Source: Anaerolineales bacterium UBA2029 (GTDB lineage: Bacteria; Chloroflexota; Anaerolineae; Aggregatilineales; Aggregatilineaceae). Taken from it: a stretch of DNA of 8,010 nt. The notes below the pieces were generated by a model that worked only from the letters and a program-made list of their open reading frames with translations, ran no database searches and was not told where the DNA came from. The position numbers were made by a program, and so were the translations under genes. Shown here one piece after another: positions 1 through 6,700 of the stretch; the first letter of the stretch is position 1, and the number at the start of each line of letters is the position of its first letter. The stretch covers positions 1-8,010 of the forward strand of contig DDBP01000192.1 of assembly GCA_002332795.1 (NCBI GenBank), written 5' to 3'.

Positions 1-226
1 TGCCAATCCCCTGGCCTGTTGGCTTTTCCCCTTTTCTTTCCCATTGAAGGGCACAGTCGTTGCCCGTTCTTCGCTGATTTTCCCCTTCTATAGCCGAATC
101 ACTCAACTTCACGGCCCTGTGTCTCGTCAGGACTCCTGCCATACCCTATTTCGCTGAAACGCGATCTGTAGTAACCTTGGGACAAACTGATGCATGATGA
201 TGCCCAGGCGGCAGGGAGACTGATTG
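1..226. other. Non-coding 5' region ahead of the peptidase gene
   Basis: No convincing gene is seen on either strand. The region is pyrimidine-rich and less GC-rich than the rest. The word ttttcccctt occurs twice (24-33 and 78-87). A short imperfect hairpin is possible, with gggca at 49-53 pairing with tgccc at 61-65. The best sigma70-like pair I can find is TTCTTC (67-72) with TATAGC (89-94), spaced 16 bases. It is weak and I would not call it a promoter on this evidence. The peptidase transcript presumably starts in this region or upstream of the window. Confidence 0.5.
213..218 (+). promoter_or_regulatory. Ribosome binding site fixing the peptidase start
   Basis: AGGGAG lies 8 bases before the ATG at 227, a normal Shine-Dalgarno distance. 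A TTG at 224 is directly adjacent and in frame. The ATG is preferred because it is the stronger codon and is equally well placed. Confidence 0.6.
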
Positions 227-3200
227 ATGGCACAACCGAAACGCTTTTTCGAACTCACGTTGATTGGCATTCTCACTCTTGTGCTGTTCTTCCCGGCGCA
301 ACTGGCCTCAGGTGGTGCTACTCCTGCCGTAGGCGCACCGTCGTCATCTGCCTGGCGGGCTTCGATCTCACAGGAAAGAGTTGCAGAGCTGGCCGCGCTA
401 TCAGCCGACTGGTTGTCTCAGCACATACCGTCGCGTTCCAGTCGTCCCCCTGTTGATCCGGTACAGCAGTCTCAGACGGTGGCTGAATGGACGGTGATGA
501 TTCATGTAGCTGCCGACAACAACCTGGAGCTGGCGGGCCTGGCGGATGTCAATGAGATGGAAGCGGTCGGTTCGTCACCGGCGGTGAACATCCTGGTGCA
601 GATTGACCGGTCGGCGGACTATGTGGATATTGACGGCAACTGGACGGAAACGCGCCGTTACTTCATCCAGCAGGATGACGATCCTGAGCGGATCACCTCT
701 CCGGTGGTACAAAACCTGGGCGAAACGGACAGCGGCAGGGCCGAAAGCATTGCCGACTTTGCCACGTGGGGGATCACCACCTATCCGGCCAGGAAATACA
801 TGCTTGTGCTGTGGGATCACGGCGGGGCGTGGACGAGCCATTCCAGCGACGAAGATACTGGCAGCGACATATCCCTGCCAGATACTGTGCAGGCCCTGCA
901 GCAGGTCGTCAGTCAGACGGGTATCGGGCAGTTCGAAGTCGTGGGCTTCGATATGTGTCTGATGAGTCAGCTCGAAGTCTATCAGGCGATTGCGCCCTTC
1001 GCCCGTTACGCCATTGGGTCAGAGGAAAACGAACCCGGCGCGGGTTGGTTCTATTTCTTCCTGGACGAACTGGTACGCAACCCGGCCATGGATGGCGCGC
1101 AGGTGGGACAACACGCCGTGGACTATTTCATGTACTTTCTGCAGGAGGTGGTCGGCGACGAGGATGTCTATGGACTGGCGAGCGTAGACCTGAGCCGTGG
1201 GGCCGAGGTGGTGACCGCGCTCTCTCAGTTCACCGACAGGGTCAAGGCGAACCCTCAGGCGGCGCTCAGCGCCATCGCCGACGCCCGCAACAACACCATT
1301 CAATACGGCGGATTCAACGATCCGCAGGTGCAGGATTACTGGTCGTCGGTAGACCTGTACCGCTTCATGGAACTGCTCGCAGATATTTCCTCCTCTGCCG
1401 AAATCAGGCAGGCTGCGCAGGCGGTGATGGCCGCTGTGGATCAGTTCGTGCTCTACGAGAAGCATGTAGACGCGCTGGCCGGTTCGAATGGAGTGGCGAT
1501 CTACTTCCCCAGCACGTTCAAAGCGTACAAGCGCGGCGCGCATAACGAACGCTATCCGCGTGAAGCTCCGGCCAGTATGGCTTCGTGGGTGGAGTTCCTG
1601 GACGTTTTCCACGGTACGGCAACCGCTACCGTGACCGCTCCGCCCGCCGTGAGCATCCTGAACGTCTACCCTGAGGTAGCGAGCATTCATCAGCCTGCCG
1701 TCGTGACGCTGGAAGTCTCCGGACGGGACATCCTGCGCGTCAACTACGCCGTGACCTATCTCAAGAGCATGACCGAGCGGGTGGTGCTCGATTACGACTA
1801 CCTGGTCTCGCGGACGACGACGCCTGGTGGCGTCAACATCATTGACTGGTCGGACGGTGTCACGCAACTCACCTTCACCTGGGAAGCGGAAGTGCCAGTG
1901 CTCACCGATGGGACGACTTCGACCTATGCGCTGCTCATCCCCAATCCAGACAATCCCAAGGTGGCGCTGGTCAATGGCCTGTACACGCCGGCCCAAGGCG
2001 GGACGCCTCTCCAGGCGCAACTGCTGTTCGACCTGGAGCGCCGACAGTCAACAGCGCTGTGGGGGCTGAACGAGACGGGCACGGGCAACCTGCAACCCTT
2101 CGAGTTGAGCGTCTCCGCGGGCGACACCTTTCAGCCGCAATGGCTGACGCTGGACGAGAACAATCAACTGGCCAGCACCAGCTTTGGCGAGGCGCTGACA
2201 CTGATGAGCGCGCAGTCCATCACCTTTGAGAAGGTGCCTGCACCGTCCGGCCAGTACGCGATCAGCTTCGTGGCGGAGAATGCGGCGGGCAGCAATAACC
2301 TCAGCGAGACCATTGTCACCGTCAACAACGAGGGGCTTGATCCCGCGCTGCGCGGCTATACGGACCTGACCTATGGCGTCAATTTCCTCTATCCTTCCAA
2401 CTGGCTGCGCCCGCGTTTTACGCCAGATGGACAGCGGCTCTTCACGGGTGACGAAGCAACGGGCACGCTGCTGAGCCTGTATCCCTATACCAATGTGTCC
2501 TCTGCCGAGGAGACGGATGCGGCCATCCGCGCAAGCTGGAACCAACTCACCGATCTACAGATTCAGCAGCAGCGGGCAGTGGAGATCAACGGCCTGCCCG
2601 CCTACGTGACGGACTACACCTACACCTTCAATGGGGAAGGGCGCGTGGGGTCGGTCATTGCCATCTACGTGCCGAGCCAGGGGGTGGGCTATGCGTTCGA
2701 TCTCGACGCGCCTGCCAATAACCCCGCTCCGGCTCAACTGGCCTTGCGGGCGCTGGTGAACAGCATCAATTTCTTCCAACCGGCGGATGTGCTTGGCACC
2801 AGTGCCTGGCAAACGGTCACCGTGGCGGATGGGCTGATGACGTTCCCCGTGCCCGCAGCCTGGACGCCGGATCAAAGCGGCGGGTGGCTGCTGTATGGGC
2901 CGGTGGGACGGCAGGAAATCTTCGCGGCAGTGGCGACCGCACCGGCTTCTGGTCAGACCAATCAGGCACTGGCGCAGGGGTGGGTGGCGCAACTGCAGGC
3001 CAGCGAACAGAACCTGCAGATTCTGGCGTCTGAACCGTTCTATATTGGCGGGCGCGAGTGGCACGTGGTCGTCTTCACCTATGACGACGCGGTGAAGATG
3101 GCCGGAGCCTTCTTCACGTTGACTAACCTCAGCGGGCAAGATGTCACCTTCTGGATCGAAGCGCCGGATGCCGAGTTCGATCAGCTTTACAGCGATGTGT

Positions 3201-3238
3201 TCTCGGTGATTCTGGGCGGCTTCACGCTGGCCGGGTGA
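227..3238 (+). CDS. Secreted clostripain-family (C11) cysteine peptidase with tandem PsbP/Mog1-like C-terminal domains
   Basis: A 1003-residue protein likely to cleave peptides outside the membrane. Residues 1-30 look like a signal peptide: basic MAQPKR, then a hydrophobic stretch. No lipobox cysteine is present. The C11 domain runs from about 87 to 463, opening with WTVMIHVAADNNLE. Family knowledge identifies the catalytic pair as His198 (LWDHGG) and Cys244 (GFDMCLMS). Asp242, two residues before the Cys, matches the acidic S1 position described for C11 enzymes, so cleavage after basic residues is inferred. Residues about 470-700 look beta-rich, perhaps Ig-like, ending in a GQYAISFVAENAAGS segment. 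Two similar modules follow, about 711-854 and 861-1003, each with a YPSNW- or VPAAW-type start and a late hydrophobic strand, resembling PsbP/Mog1-like folds. These assignments come from pattern only. The protein is roughly twice the length of classical clostripain. The substrate is unknown. Start: ATG 227, with AGGGAG 8 bases upstream. Confidence 0.88.
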   Translation: MAQPKRFFELTLIGILTLVLFFPAQLASGGATPAVGAPSSSAWRASISQERVAELAALSADWLSQHIPSRSSRPPVDPVQQSQTVAEWTVMIHVAADNNLELAGLADVNEMEAVGSSPAVNILVQIDRSADYVDIDGNWTETRRYFIQQDDDPERITSPVVQNLGETDSGRAESIADFATWGITTYPARKYMLVLWDHGGAWTSHSSDEDTGSDISLPDTVQALQQVVSQTGIGQFEVVGFDMCLMSQLEVYQAIAPFARYAIGSEENEPGAGWFYFFLDELVRNPAMDGAQVGQHAVDYFMYFLQEVVGDEDVYGLASVDLSRGAEVVTALSQFTDRVKANPQAALSAIADARNNTIQYGGFNDPQVQDYWSSVDLYRFMELLADISSSAEIRQAAQAVMAAVDQFVLYEKHVDALAGSNGVAIYFPSTFKAYKRGAHNERYPREAPASMASWVEFLDVFHGTATATVTAPPAVSILNVYPEVASIHQPAVVTLEVSGRDILRVNYAVTYLKSMTERVVLDYDYLVSRTTTPGGVNIIDWSDGVTQLTFTWEAEVPVLTDGTTSTYALLIPNPDNPKVALVNGLYTPAQGGTPLQAQLLFDLERRQSTALWGLNETGTGNLQPFELSVSAGDTFQPQWLTLDENNQLASTSFGEALTLMSAQSITFEKVPAPSGQYAISFVAENAAGSNNLSETIVTVNNEGLDPALRGYTDLTYGVNFLYPSNWLRPRFTPDGQRLFTGDEATGTLLSLYPYTNVSSAEETDAAIRASWNQLTDLQIQQQRAVEINGLPAYVTDYTYTFNGEGRVGSVIAIYVPSQGVGYAFDLDAPANNPAPAQLALRALVNSINFFQPADVLGTSAWQTVTVADGLMTFPVPAAWTPDQSGGWLLYGPVGRQEIFAAVATAPASGQTNQALAQGWVAQLQASEQNLQILASEPFYIGGREWHVVVFTYDDAVKMAGAFFTLTNLSGQDVTFWIEAPDAEFDQLYSDVFSVILGGFTLAG

Positions 3239-3258
3239 GTCAACGCCTGGCGCGGCGG

Positions 3259-3289
3259 GCGGGGGCGGGTCGGCAAACCCGCCCCCCGC
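3259..3289 (+). terminator. GC-rich hairpin after the peptidase gene, probable terminator
   Basis: The arm 3259-3270 pairs with 3277-3289 around a six-base loop (cggcaa). All pairs are Watson-Crick, with one bulged C because five Gs face six Cs. The stem starts 20 bases after the peptidase stop codon. Only a poor T-run (tattt, 3290-3294) follows, so it may be an inefficient intrinsic terminator or a 3'-end stabiliser. It sits just upstream of a promoter for the next gene, which supports a transcription-unit boundary here. Confidence 0.55.
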
Positions 3290-3333
3290 TATTTGGAGGA
3301 CCACTGTGCGTCGCGCGCGACACGTGTTTGCCC

Positions 3334-3362
3334 TTGTCCGGTGCCTGGGGCCGTGCCATAAT
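3334..3362 (+). promoter_or_regulatory. Sigma70-type extended -10 promoter for the phosphoesterase/methyltransferase pair
   Basis: TTGTCC (3334-3339) matches the -35 consensus at 4 of 6 positions. It is separated by exactly 17 bases from CATAAT (3357-3362), which matches at 5 of 6. A TG one base before the -10 (3354-3355) makes it an extended -10. Transcription would begin near 3369, giving a leader of about 19 bases before the ATG at 3388. That excludes the in-frame start candidates at 3235 and 3361. Confidence 0.6.
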
Positions 3363-3387
3363 GCTGGCGCTGGACGCAGAGGGTAGC

Positions 3388-4275
3388 ATGAGTAGCGCAG
3401 TGCGTATCGCCATCGTCTCGGATATTCACGGCAACCTGCCCGCGCTGGAGGCCGTGCTGACTGACCTGGCACAGGTGAAGCCAGACCGCGTGTACGTCAA
3501 TGGCGATGTGGTCAACCGCGGCCCGCAGAGCAAGGAATGCCTGGACCGCGTGCGGGCGCTGGGGTGGCCGATGGTCTTCGGCAATCACGAGGAATATGTG
3601 CTCAAGTTTCGTCACGGCAGGTGGGGAGAGGACGGGCAGTCACCGTTCTGGTTGCCGGTGCGCTGCGTGGCCGAGAAAGAACTCACCGCCGATGACATCG
3701 CCTATCTGGAACGGCTGCCGCGTTCGCGCGTCATCGCCCTGCCCGGTCTGCCACAGATTCGCCTGGTGCACGGCAGTATGCGCGCGCTGAACGAGGGTCT
3801 GGGACCGTGGATGGATGACCGGGAACTGCTCGCTGCAGTGGACGGTGCGCCGGAGCCGGTGGTGATCGGGGCGCACACCCATCGCCCTTTCGAACGGCGG
3901 GTAGGGGCACGCCGGGTGCTCAACAGCGGGGCAGTGGGCATGCCTTACAACGGCAATCCGGCAGCCCAATACCTGCTCATAGAGGGGCGCGACGGCGACT
4001 GGCAGGCTGAATTCCGCGCCGTACCCTACGATCGCACACCGGTCTATGATGCCTGGGCGCGCACGGGGCATCTGGAAGTGAGCATGGCGGCCCGGCTGAT
4101 GGTCTACGAACTGGAAACAGCCACCTATCATTTCGGCCCCTACTTCGACTTCTGCGAACAGCACGGCTTCGACCGCAACGATCCGGAGGCTTTCGCGGCC
4201 TACTGGCAGGTGTCGCGCGACACGCCGCCGGGCCGGGCGGTGCACAACCATCTCCCCCGCGACGACACACGCTGA
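3388..4275 (+). CDS. Calcineurin-like metallophosphoesterase (YfcE/Metallophos_2 type)
   Basis: A 295-residue soluble protein with the full metal-binding set of the calcineurin-like phosphoesterase superfamily: Asp12 and His14 (SDIHGN), Asp40 (NGDVVNRG), Asn66 and His67 (GNHE), His128 (VHGS), and His163 and His165 (GAHTH). These would hold two divalent metals and hydrolyse a phosphomonoester or phosphodiester; the substrate cannot be read from the sequence. No signal peptide or membrane segment is seen, so it is likely cytoplasmic. After the core (to about 215) comes a 75-80 residue tail rich in aromatics (YHFGPYFDFCEQHGF), longer than in minimal YfcE proteins. The open frame extends upstream to a GTG at 3235 that overlaps the peptidase stop. 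That extension is Arg/Gly/Pro-rich, lies over the hairpin and promoter, and has no conserved motif. I therefore place the start at ATG 3388, preceded by AGAGGG (3378-3383). It is the first gene of a likely two-gene operon. Confidence 0.9.
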   Translation: MSSAVRIAIVSDIHGNLPALEAVLTDLAQVKPDRVYVNGDVVNRGPQSKECLDRVRALGWPMVFGNHEEYVLKFRHGRWGEDGQSPFWLPVRCVAEKELTADDIAYLERLPRSRVIALPGLPQIRLVHGSMRALNEGLGPWMDDRELLAAVDGAPEPVVIGAHTHRPFERRVGARRVLNSGAVGMPYNGNPAAQYLLIEGRDGDWQAEFRAVPYDRTPVYDAWARTGHLEVSMAARLMVYELETATYHFGPYFDFCEQHGFDRNDPEAFAAYWQVSRDTPPGRAVHNHLPRDDTR

Positions 4276-4278
4276 GGA
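4273..4278 (+). promoter_or_regulatory. Ribosome binding site overlapping the phosphoesterase stop codon
   Basis: TGAGGA contains the upstream TGA stop and a GAGG Shine-Dalgarno core, 6 bases before the ATG at 4285. The arrangement suggests coupled translation of the two genes. Confidence 0.65.
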
Positions 4279-4284
4279 CAAACC

Positions 4285-4947
4285 ATGCCTCGCCTCAAAC
4301 TGAACCGCTTCCGCGTCAAAGAGCCGCCGGAAGAAGTGAAGGCGCGCTACATCCGCGAGTATCCGGGGCGCGAGCTACACTTCGCGCCGGAGACATTGCC
4401 GCCGATCTCAGCAGAGGCGTTGTTCGGCGTGACGGCTCCGCTGGTGCTCGATCTGGGTTGTGGGCGCGGCGAATTCCTGGTGCAACAGGCGCAAGCCCAT
4501 CCGCAGCGCTATTTCGTCGGCTTCGAGTGGCATCTCAAGTCGGTGTGGGACGCGGCCAACCGCGCTCAGGCAGCCGGCGTAGACAACGTGCGCCTGATCA
4601 AAGCCGATCTGCGGCTGGCTCTGCTGCGCGTGCCCGATCAAGCGGCCAGCGATGTGTTCATGCTCTTTCCGCCACCGCCGCTCAAGCCGCGCAAACGGCG
4701 AGGAGACCTGCTGACAGAGGCGACGCTACGCCAGATTCACCGCGTCCTCTTGCCGGACGGTGTCTTTCACTTCGTCACCGATCACGCGGACTACTTTGCG
4801 GAGAAGCGAGCGCTGATCGCCGAAAGTGGCCTGTTCGAGATCGCGGGCGAGTCAGAAGCGTTTGAGGGCGGGCTGACGCGCTTTCAGCGGTTCTGGGAGG
4901 GCTTCGCCATTCCGTCGCGACGGCTGGCCTGTCGCAAACGCCAGTGA
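4285..4947 (+). CDS. trmB: TrmB-family tRNA (guanine-N7-)-methyltransferase homologue, divergent
   Basis: A 220-residue SAM-dependent methyltransferase, normal length for TrmB, which methylates G46 in the tRNA variable loop. Family features seen: an LFGVTAPLVLDLGCGRGEFL-type motif I (residues 46-65), the acidic residue after motif II (GFEWH, Glu81), KADLR (106-110), a basic RKRRG patch (136-140), FHFVTDHADYFAE (161-173), and a C-terminal TRFQ (198-201). Two normally conserved signatures are altered. The FPDPW-type motif reads FPPPPL (128-133), losing its Asp and Trp. The TxxE motif reads TRFQ, losing its Glu. Both contribute to target-guanine binding or catalysis in characterised TrmB enzymes. 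It may therefore be a lineage-specific variant, a paralogue with another substrate, or weakly active. It lies 9 bases after the phosphoesterase gene. Its last 96 bases overlap the convergent ligase gene. The family call is firm; activity on G46 is uncertain. Confidence 0.8.
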   Translation: MPRLKLNRFRVKEPPEEVKARYIREYPGRELHFAPETLPPISAEALFGVTAPLVLDLGCGRGEFLVQQAQAHPQRYFVGFEWHLKSVWDAANRAQAAGVDNVRLIKADLRLALLRVPDQAASDVFMLFPPPPLKPRKRRGDLLTEATLRQIHRVLLPDGVFHFVTDHADYFAEKRALIAESGLFEIAGESEAFEGGLTRFQRFWEGFAIPSRRLACRKRQ

Positions 4948-6372
4948 GCGTTCTGCCGCCAGGCGAACCGCGGCCAGCATCAGCCCCAGCAACACCCATT
5001 CCAGCGTCATGGTGGGCTGGAACAGGTCGATCTTGAAGTAGAAGTGATCGAACATGCCGCCGGCCAGCACGCCGACCATGCCCGCGGCTAGCCCCAGCCA
5101 GGAATCGGCCAGGGTCGGCGCGGCGGCGAGCGCCTGCCGGTGCGCCGCGGAGTAAGCATAGGCGCTGCCGATCATCAGCAAATAGGCCAGCAGGCCGATC
5201 AGTCCCATGTGCGAGGCGATGGTCAGGTAGGTATTGGCCACGCCCAGATACAGATCAATCTCCGGCGTGCCCGAAAAACCCACTCCGATCACCGGGTGCC
5301 GACCGATCAGCGTCAGCGCGTCTTTGTATTCGCCGAAGCGCATTTGGGTTTCCAGGTCCTGGTTGCTGAAACCGGCTTCCAGCTTGTCAAGGTAGCGCTG
5401 TGTGAAAGGCAGGAAAAAGGCCAGCATGACGGCCAGCGCCATGATCAACAGCAGTTTGCGGTAGCGCAGGGCGGCGATGAAGACGAAGGCCGCGCCCAGC
5501 GAGAGCATCGAGCCGCGCGAGTCGGTGAGGAAGAGCGCGATCACGATCAGCCCCAGCAGGGCGGCGGACACCCAGCGCCGCAGCACGGGCCGTGCCGCGA
5601 AGACCTGTGGCGCGGTCACTGCGCCCGCCATGAGCAGGAAACCGCCGAAGGCGTTGGGATCGATCCAGGTGCCGATGGCGCGCTCGTTGAGGATGCTGGT
5701 GTAGTCCTGGCGATAGCGCAGCACGCCGCCGGTAGGATACTCGAAGCGCCCCAGGCGGTTGAGCAACGCCTCGGCGGTGGGGTCGGGCAGCGCCCAGAGC
5801 ACGATGCCTACCAGAGCCGACGCAGCTCCCGCCAGCATGATCGCCCGCACCGCGCGACGCAACGTTTCTTCGTCGCGCACTGCGTCTACCAGCACCGGAA
5901 TCAGCAGCAGCCCGGCGACTGTCTCGGCGACGGTGCGCAGGGTGCGCAGGTCGAGCGGAGCATGACGCAGGCCCATCAGGTAGGCGAAGAGCACCAGTCC
6001 GGCGAAGAGCAGGGCGAAGGCGGTCACCGAGACGGTGCGCAACAGACGGCGGCGACCGGTCATCCACTGGAAGAGATAGACCAGCAGGAAAGCGCCCAGC
6101 GCACCGTCCAGGAAAGTGGGCGAGGGGGAAAGGCCGAGCGGCACCTTGCCGAAGGGGATCAGGGCGATGACGGCGATCATCACCAGCAGTGCACCGCTCA
6201 GGCTGGTCAGGACGTAAAGGGCCACGGCCAGCCCGAACACCGCGCCGAACGCCATCACCGGCCCCAGGACGACCGTGAGCAGGGCGAGCAGCCCTCCGCC
6301 GAACCCCAGCGCAGCGCCTACCAGCATGGCCAGGGGCCGACGATCCGTGGAAGTGAGCAGCGAGTCCATCAT
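4852..6372 (-). CDS. O-antigen ligase/polymerase-like membrane protein (Wzy_C family)
   Basis: A 506-residue, very hydrophobic protein with about 10-12 membrane segments. In this family such proteins join or polymerise undecaprenyl-linked glycans on the outer face of the cytoplasmic membrane. Supporting motifs: IDPNAFGGFLL (237-247), TDSRGSMLSL (283-292), and the loop with Arg345, then IGRHPVIGVGFSG (356-368) and ASHMGLIG (386-393), the usual Wzy_C pattern of arginine, HPxxGxG and a late histidine. The last 30 or so residues are polar and basic (RRNGEALPEPLKARQPALKRF-type tail) and lie antisense to the end of the methyltransferase gene. Tandem ATG codons at 6372 and 6369 could start it. No clear Shine-Dalgarno precedes them, but the upstream gene stops 10 bases earlier, so re-initiation is plausible. 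Whether it is a ligase, a polymerase or a protein O-glycosylase cannot be decided from the sequence. Confidence 0.85.
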   Translation of the reverse strand: MMDSLLTSTDRRPLAMLVGAALGFGGGLLALLTVVLGPVMAFGAVFGLAVALYVLTSLSGALLVMIAVIALIPFGKVPLGLSPSPTFLDGALGAFLLVYLFQWMTGRRRLLRTVSVTAFALLFAGLVLFAYLMGLRHAPLDLRTLRTVAETVAGLLLIPVLVDAVRDEETLRRAVRAIMLAGAASALVGIVLWALPDPTAEALLNRLGRFEYPTGGVLRYRQDYTSILNERAIGTWIDPNAFGGFLLMAGAVTAPQVFAARPVLRRWVSAALLGLIVIALFLTDSRGSMLSLGAAFVFIAALRYRKLLLIMALAVMLAFFLPFTQRYLDKLEAGFSNQDLETQMRFGEYKDALTLIGRHPVIGVGFSGTPEIDLYLGVANTYLTIASHMGLIGLLAYLLMIGSAYAYSAAHRQALAAAPTLADSWLGLAAGMVGVLAGGMFDHFYFKIDLFQPTMTLEWVLLGLMLAAVRLAAERSLAFATGQPSRRNGEALPEPLKARQPALKRF

Positions 6373-6382
6373 GGGCGGGTCG

Positions 6383-6676
6383 TCATTCGCGTAGGCGTTC
6401 GGCGACGATCAGACCGATGACGAACCAGACGCCTGCCACCAGCAGCGCTGCCGTCCCGCGCAGTTCGCCGGAATAGGAATAGTAGTAGTAGGAGACGAAT
6501 ACCATCGCCAGCGAGAGCAGGAAGAAGATTCCCGCAATGCGCGCGCCGCGCTCGCCCGTGCTCATGTTGGGAATGCGCCCGTAAGCCAGACCGTTCCAGG
6601 CCAGCACGATGTTGAGCAGGGCGGCCAGCAACAGCCCGATGAACAGCGGCGATGTCGGCTCAGAGGTAGTGAACAC
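6383..6676 (-). CDS. Small three-helix membrane protein, function unknown
   Basis: A 97-residue protein I do not recognise. Three hydrophobic segments are visible at about residues 10-30, 47-66 and 74-92. A short loop (AYGRIPNMSTGERGARIAG) separates the first two, and a tyrosine-rich stretch (VSYYYYSYSG) ends the second. The C-terminus is charged (AERLRE). The start is a GTG at 6676, with AAAGGA (6691-6686) 9 bases upstream on the minus strand. It sits 24 bases after the YfhO-like gene and 10 bases before the ligase-like gene, all in one direction, so it is very likely co-transcribed and may work with one of these membrane proteins. Hydrophobicity, start signals and operon position make it a credible gene rather than a chance frame. 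Confidence 0.75.
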   Translation of the reverse strand: MFTTSEPTSPLFIGLLLAALLNIVLAWNGLAYGRIPNMSTGERGARIAGIFFLLSLAMVFVSYYYYSYSGELRGTAALLVAGVWFVIGLIVAERLRE

Positions 6677-6685
6677 GACCGGTAT

Positions 6686-6691
6686 TCCTTT
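6686..6691 (-). promoter_or_regulatory. Ribosome binding site for the small membrane protein
   Basis: Read on the minus strand this is AAAGGA, 9 bases before the GTG start at 6676. It falls inside the 24-base gap after the YfhO-like stop codon and supports the GTG start, which has no nearby ATG competitor. Confidence 0.6.
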
Positions 6692-6700
6692 CCGCAGGTA

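Noticed and set aside
24..87. Direct repeat of ttttcccctt (24-33 and 78-87)
   Set aside because: A ten-base pyrimidine word repeated once in a pyrimidine-rich region is not distinguishable from chance. No further copies or regular spacing were seen.
190..456. Plus-strand 88-codon frame starting ahead of the peptidase
   Set aside because: It overlaps the peptidase signal-peptide region in another frame, has no motif, and lacks the well-placed Shine-Dalgarno that the peptidase ATG has.
1019..2020. Minus-strand open frame of 333 codons
   Set aside because: It lies wholly antisense within the clostripain-family gene, has no recognisable motif and is rich in Arg and His. The plus strand carries the catalytic His/Cys motifs and continuous domain structure.
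3235..3387. N-terminal extension of the phosphoesterase starting at a GTG that overlaps the peptidase stop (GTGA)
   Set aside because: A GTGA overlap could mean coupling, but the 51 extra residues are low-complexity, cover a hairpin and a promoter, and precede a normal phosphoesterase N-terminus with its own ribosome binding site.
2555..3472. Minus-strand open frame of 305 codons spanning the peptidase end and the intergenic hairpin
   Set aside because: It crosses the hairpin and the promoter of the next gene. Its composition is that of an antisense shadow and no domain is visible.
5140..6420. Long plus-strand open frame of 426 codons
   Set aside because: It lies antisense to the ligase-like gene. 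Its translation is rich in Gln, His, Arg and Glu with no family motifs, as expected from the complement of a GC-rich membrane-protein gene. The opposite strand has clear Wzy_C motifs.
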